Shown: positions 60,568 to 64,000 of the stretch, one piece after another
How positions within the stretch are numbered: the stretch's first letter is position 1
Layout: every line of letters starts with the position of its first letter
From: an uncultured Sphingomonadaceae bacterium
Lineage (GTDB): Bacteria > Pseudomonadota > Alphaproteobacteria > Sphingomonadales > Sphingomonadaceae
NCBI GenBank assembly: GCA_903871605.1
Contig: CAIQHF010000038.1
Coordinates: 1-64,000 of the forward strand
DNA: 64,000 nt
Direction: 5' to 3'
Notes under the pieces: model-generated
Database searches by the model: none
Seen by the model: only the letters and a program-made list of their open reading frames with translations
Told to the model about the DNA's origin: nothing
Program-made: the position numbers and the translations under genes

Positions 60568-61722
60568 TCACGCCCTCGGCAGTTCGAGGAAGCGCGAAGC
60601 GGCGAGGTTGAGCTGGATTTCGGCGGCGCCCGAGGCAACACCGGCGGCGATCGCGCGCTGGTGATGCGCCTGCTGCATCGGATCGGCCCCGAGCAGCCCA
60701 TCAGGAAGATATTCGGTGAGGAAATTGTTCACGCCATTGTCGGCCTGCACCACGGCCCAGCGCGCGACATTGCCGAACGCGTCGGGCGGGTGTCCATGCG
60801 CGCGCTGGTCGACGACCCGGTAGACCATCAGCCGCGCCGCCTCGGTGAGCGCCAGCGCGCGGCCGGCGCGATCCTGCACCACCGGATCGTCCCACCGCCC
60901 CTCGGCCTTGAGCCGGGCGACCGCGCGATCGAGGATGCGGCGCGAGAAGGCGTAGCGCGGGATGCCGGTGCGCTCGTTCTGCAGCGCGAAGTTGATGATC
61001 TCCCACGCCTGGCCCTCGGCGCCGAGCCGGTCCGCATTCGAGACGAAGACGTTGTCGAAGAATACCTCGTGGATATCGCCCTCGCCGATGATCGCGGGGA
61101 TCTGGCGGACGGTGATGCCGGGCGCGGCCATATCGGCGAGCAGGATGACGATCCCCGCCTTGCCGGTCGGCGCCCCTTCTTGCGTGGGGACGCGCGCGAG
61201 CAGGAAGCAGCGGTTGGCGAGCCCCGCATAGCTCGTCCAGATCTTCTGGCCGGTAACACGGTAGCCGCCGTCGACCGGTGTCGCCATCGTCCGCAGCGCG
61301 GCGAGGTCAGAACCGGCCTGCGGTTCGGAGAAGCCCTGGCACCACAGCGCCGAGCCCGCGACGATCGGGGGCAGGAATTTGGCGAGCTGCGCCGGCGTGC
61401 CGTATTTCATCAGCACCGGGCCGACCCAGTTGACGTTCATATATTGCCCGCCGCGCGGCTCGCCCGCCGACCACAGCTCCTCGCCCAGCACATAGTGGTT
61501 CCAGGTCGACATCGCCTCGCCGCCATGTTCGACCGGCCAGTGCGGGATCAGCAGGCCTTCGTCGGCGAGAAGCTTGCAGAAGCCCCTGGCGAAGTCGGTC
61601 TGCGCGGCGCTGCCGGGGCCATGCAGCGCGATCTGCTCCCAATCGTCGGGTAGCGTGCGTGCCAGCAGGTCACGGATCCGGGCCTTATAGGCCTGCTGCT
61701 CCTCGCTCCAGCCGAACTCCAT
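60568..61722 (-). CDS. Acyl-CoA dehydrogenase
   Basis: 384 residues with intact signatures: LWCQGFSEPQAGSDLAALRT (FAD/substrate), GQKIWTSYAGLAN, and a C-terminal ASGAAEIQLNLAASRFLELPR. The FGWSEEQQAYKARIRDLLAR start is typical of the FadE group acting on branched or cyclic acyl-CoAs. It lies 3 bp downstream of the acyl-CoA ligase gene, so the ligase product is its likely substrate. It is separated from the next two dehydrogenase genes by the palindromic repeat at 60455-60544. Confidence 0.92.
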   Translation of the reverse strand: MEFGWSEEQQAYKARIRDLLARTLPDDWEQIALHGPGSAAQTDFARGFCKLLADEGLLIPHWPVEHGGEAMSTWNHYVLGEELWSAGEPRGGQYMNVNWVGPVLMKYGTPAQLAKFLPPIVAGSALWCQGFSEPQAGSDLAALRTMATPVDGGYRVTGQKIWTSYAGLANRCFLLARVPTQEGAPTGKAGIVILLADMAAPGITVRQIPAIIGEGDIHEVFFDNVFVSNADRLGAEGQAWEIINFALQNERTGIPRYAFSRRILDRAVARLKAEGRWDDPVVQDRAGRALALTEAARLMVYRVVDQRAHGHPPDAFGNVARWAVVQADNGVNNFLTEYLPDGLLGADPMQQAHHQRAIAAGVASGAAEIQLNLAASRFLELPRA

Positions 61723-61725
61723 GGC

Positions 61726-63357
61726 TCAGGCCTCCTGATTGGCGTTCGCGAGCAGGGCGTCGCGGACCTGGTGCTTCATCACCTTGCCCGCGGCATTGCG
61801 CGGCAGGCTGTCCCACAGCACGACCCGCTCGGGGATTTTGAACCGCGCCAAACGCCGGGCATCGAGGAACGTCCTGAGCGCGGCGATGTCCGGCGTGGCG
61901 CCATGGCGCGCGACGATGACGGCGCATGCGCGCTCGCCGGTTTTCGGATCGGGTAGGCCGACGATCGTCACCTCGGCGATGTCGGGATGCTGGACGAGCA
62001 GGTCTTCGATCTCCTTGGGCGCGATATTCTCGCCGTTGCGGATGATGATGTCCTTGGCGCGGCCGGTGACGACGAGATAATCGTCGTCGACGCGCCGCGC
62101 GAGATCGCCCATCCGGAAGAAGCCGTCGATGTCGAACGCGCCCTGCTCATGCTCCTCGGCCAGGTAGCCGACCAGCATCTGCGGCCCCCGCGCGTGGACC
62201 TCGCCCTCGTCGCCGATCCGGCCGTGCGCGTCGACCAGCCTGACCTCGGCGATCCCGATCCGGCCGTCGGTGCCGGCGGCATGGTCGAGATCGCCGGGCG
62301 CCATCGATCCCACCGTGACGACGGGGACCTCGGTCGATCCATAGACACGGCTGACCACGGCATTTTCGAAATAGCCATTGGCCTCTTGGATCAGCGTCGG
62401 GGGCACCGAGGCGCCGCCGCAGATGAACAGCTTGAGCGTGGGCAGTCGCGTTCCAGCCTCGCGCGCGGCGCCGAGCAGGCCGTCGAGGAACGGCGTCGCG
62501 CCCGCCATGTGCGTGCAGCGCTCGCGCTGGATGGCCGCGACCGCCGCGCGCGCATCCCAATGGTCCTGAAGCACCGCGCGCGTGCCGAACAGCCACGGCA
62601 TCTCGAAGGCGTAGATCGATCCGCCGATGTGGCTGATCGGCGACGGCACGAAGAAGGCGTCGCCGACGTCGGCATGCCAATGCTCGTGGAGCTGCGTCAC
62701 CAGCGCATGGAGCGAGTTATGGCTGTGCAGCACCCCTTTGGGGCGCCCTGTCGTGCCCGACGTGTACATCAGCATCTTGACGCTGTCGGGGTCGGTCCCG
62801 GCAAGCGGCGCCACGCCAGGGTCGGCGAGCAGCGTCGCATAGGCGGTGAAGCCAGCGGCATCGCCGCGCAGCACGACGACCTCGGGGGGCGCCTCGAGCC
62901 CGGCGTTCACGCGTCGCAGCATCGCCGGATAGTCATGGGCCCGGAACTGCGCGGGAACGAAGATGATCCGGCTCCGGCTGTCGCGCAGCTGGAAGCCGAG
63001 CTCATGGTCGCGGAGCGCCGGCACGATCGGATGCGCGACCAGCCTGGCGATCGTCGCGGCGAGATAGATCACCGCCGCCTCGTGCCAGTTCGGCAACATG
63101 AAGGAGAGCGTGTCGCCCGGCTTCAGGCCGCGCGCGATCAGTGCCTGCGCGACCGCGCTCGCCTCGGCGTGGAGCGTCGCCGCATCGATCCGTCGTTCGC
63201 CGTCGACCAGCAGGATCGTGTCGGGTTCGGTTCGTGCGCGTCGTGCGGCGACCTCGGCGACCGTTTCGGCGCTCCATAACCCGCGCGCCCAGGCGTCGGC
63301 CGCACGCGCCGCATCCCAGCGGATCGACCAGCCGTCGAGGATACGCCGCTCGGTCAT
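61726..63357 (-). CDS. AMP-dependent acyl-CoA synthetase
   Basis: 543-residue ANL-superfamily ligase that activates a carboxylic acid to its CoA thioester through an acyl-adenylate. The P-loop is LMYTSGTTGRPKGV, the adenylate motif YGSTEVP and the hinge/A8 region GRAKDIIIRNGENI; the A10 Lys is in LPRNAAGKVMKHQ. It lies 3 bp after the SDR gene and directly before three acyl-CoA dehydrogenase genes, so it probably starts the pathway. Medium- to long-chain or cyclic acids are possible substrates; the sequence does not decide. Confidence 0.93.
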   Translation of the reverse strand: MTERRILDGWSIRWDAARAADAWARGLWSAETVAEVAARRARTEPDTILLVDGERRIDAATLHAEASAVAQALIARGLKPGDTLSFMLPNWHEAAVIYLAATIARLVAHPIVPALRDHELGFQLRDSRSRIIFVPAQFRAHDYPAMLRRVNAGLEAPPEVVVLRGDAAGFTAYATLLADPGVAPLAGTDPDSVKMLMYTSGTTGRPKGVLHSHNSLHALVTQLHEHWHADVGDAFFVPSPISHIGGSIYAFEMPWLFGTRAVLQDHWDARAAVAAIQRERCTHMAGATPFLDGLLGAAREAGTRLPTLKLFICGGASVPPTLIQEANGYFENAVVSRVYGSTEVPVVTVGSMAPGDLDHAAGTDGRIGIAEVRLVDAHGRIGDEGEVHARGPQMLVGYLAEEHEQGAFDIDGFFRMGDLARRVDDDYLVVTGRAKDIIIRNGENIAPKEIEDLLVQHPDIAEVTIVGLPDPKTGERACAVIVARHGATPDIAALRTFLDARRLARFKIPERVVLWDSLPRNAAGKVMKHQVRDALLANANQEA

Positions 63358-63360
63358 CGG

Positions 63361-64000
63361 CTATTGGCTGTCCACCGGCACCGCGGTGACCGCATGCGGC
63401 GCCAGATATTTGGTCGACGACCAGCCGCCGTCGACGACGAGCACCTGACCGGTGATGAAGCGCGCCTCGTCGGAGAGGAGGAAGGCGATCGCCTGTGCCG
63501 CATCCTCGGCGGTGCCGGTGCGGTTGAGCGGGGTCATGTCGAAGTTCATCCGGCGGAACACCGCATTGTCCCATGCATAGGCGGTCATCGGCGTCTCGAG
63601 CACGCCCGGGGCCACGACGTTGGTGCGGATGCCGCGCGGGCCATATTGCGCGGCCATGTGCTTGGAGAGGCCGATCAGCCCGGTCTTGGCGGCCGAATAG
63701 GCGCCGCCGCGCAGCCCGCCGATCACCGCGAAGGTGGAGGCGACGTTCACGATCGCGCCGCCGTCACCCATCGCCGACAGCGCCTCGCGGCAGAAGCGGA
63801 AGGGCGCGCGCAGATGCACGCCGAGGAAGTAGTCGAGCACCTCGTCGCTGGTCTCGTCGACGGGAAAAGGTTTGCCCACGCCGGCGTTGTTGACGAGGTA
63901 ATCGAGCCGCCCGAAATTATCGATCGCCGCCTTCACCGCCTGCGCAGGCGCGTCGTCGGCGGAAATATCGGCGGTGACGATCGCGACCTCGGCAATGCCG
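63361..64000 (-). CDS. Short-chain dehydrogenase/reductase (N-terminus outside window)
   Basis: The C-terminal about 212 residues of a classical SDR; the gene begins beyond 64000 and the frame is open to the edge (AEVAIVTADIS is the strand near the Asp that contacts the cofactor). Visible features: LVNNAGVGKPF, catalytic Ser in VNVASTFAVIGG, Tyr-Lys in YSAAKTGLIG and the C-terminal VLVVDGGWS. It is the most upstream gene seen of the ligase/acyl-CoA dehydrogenase operon and may oxidise a hydroxyl on the ring or side chain of the substrate. Confidence 0.9.
   Translation of the reverse strand, partial: GIAEVAIVTADISADDAPAQAVKAAIDNFGRLDYLVNNAGVGKPFPVDETSDEVLDYFLGVHLRAPFRFCREALSAMGDGGAIVNVASTFAVIGGLRGGAYSAAKTGLIGLSKHMAAQYGPRGIRTNVVAPGVLETPMTAYAWDNAVFRRMNFDMTPLNRTGTAEDAAQAIAFLLSDEARFITGQVLVVDGGWSSTKYLAPHAVTAVPVDSQ

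Noticed and set aside
1-64000. CRISPR arrays, tRNA or rRNA genes, insertion sequences, prophage or integron signs
   Set aside because: No spaced short repeats, cloverleaf-like genes, transposase or integrase motifs, or target-site duplications were seen on reading both strands.

Overview
The window is about 67-68% GC and looks like a chromosomal segment of a sphingomonad-type alphaproteobacterium. The signs are two large TonB-dependent receptors, a TonB receptor paired with a TPR-sulfotransferase, a CYP101-like P450 system, c-di-GMP genes and gene trains joined by ATGA/GTGA overlaps. This placement comes from gene content and style, not a search. I saw no rRNA, tRNA, CRISPR array, phage gene or transposase. 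The window cuts a chemoreceptor gene at the left edge and a short-chain dehydrogenase at the right edge.

Layout. 1-2.4 kb: end of a chemoreceptor and a GGDEF-EAL protein. 2.6-5.7 kb: cytochrome c, CYP101-like P450 and [2Fe-2S] ferredoxin on the minus strand, with a divergent TetR regulator. 5.8-11.1 kb: a molybdenum hydroxylase operon (XdhC, MobA-like, then Fe-S, FAD and Mo subunits). 11.4-13.4 kb: a PilZ protein and a CHASE4 protein with a degenerate GGDEF domain. 13.5-26.6 kb: a LysR regulator and a tight ten-gene operon holding a Rieske N-demethylase, a gamma-family PLP enzyme, an HcnBC-like flavoprotein pair, tetrameric sarcosine oxidase (soxBDAG) and an MFS carrier, with purU facing it. 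26.7-31.5 kb: TPR-sulfotransferase and TonB receptor. 31.8-33.9 kb: a HutH homologue lacking the MIO tripeptide, overlapping hutD. 33.9-36.6 kb: desaturase, XRE regulator and a PhnD-like cytoplasmic binding protein.

36.7-58.4 kb: a polysaccharide utilisation locus that fits fucosylated, acetylated xyloglucan oligosaccharides. It has a TonB receptor, GH29 alpha-fucosidase, GH35-like beta-galactosidase, GH31 alpha-xylosidase, GH1 beta-glucosidase, two SGNH esterases and an alpha/beta hydrolase. It also carries a complete non-phosphorylating L-fucose pathway (FucP permease, mutarotase, aldo/keto reductase, lactonase, two-piece UxaA-type dehydratase, SDR, FAH-family hydrolase) that should end in pyruvate plus L-lactate, with an FMN L-lactate dehydrogenase for the last step. 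An IclR regulator lies beside the receptor. Related sequences around GATAT-N4-TTTCACC occur in front of three transcription units of this locus.

58.4-64 kb: a minus-strand acyl-CoA catabolic operon with an SDR, an acyl-CoA ligase and three acyl-CoA dehydrogenases, two of which may form a heteromer.

The points most worth a second look are the N-methyl-compound operon with no obvious known substrate, the MIO-less HutH-HutD pair, the mixed L-fucose pathway inside a xyloglucan-type locus, and its shared operator-like motif.
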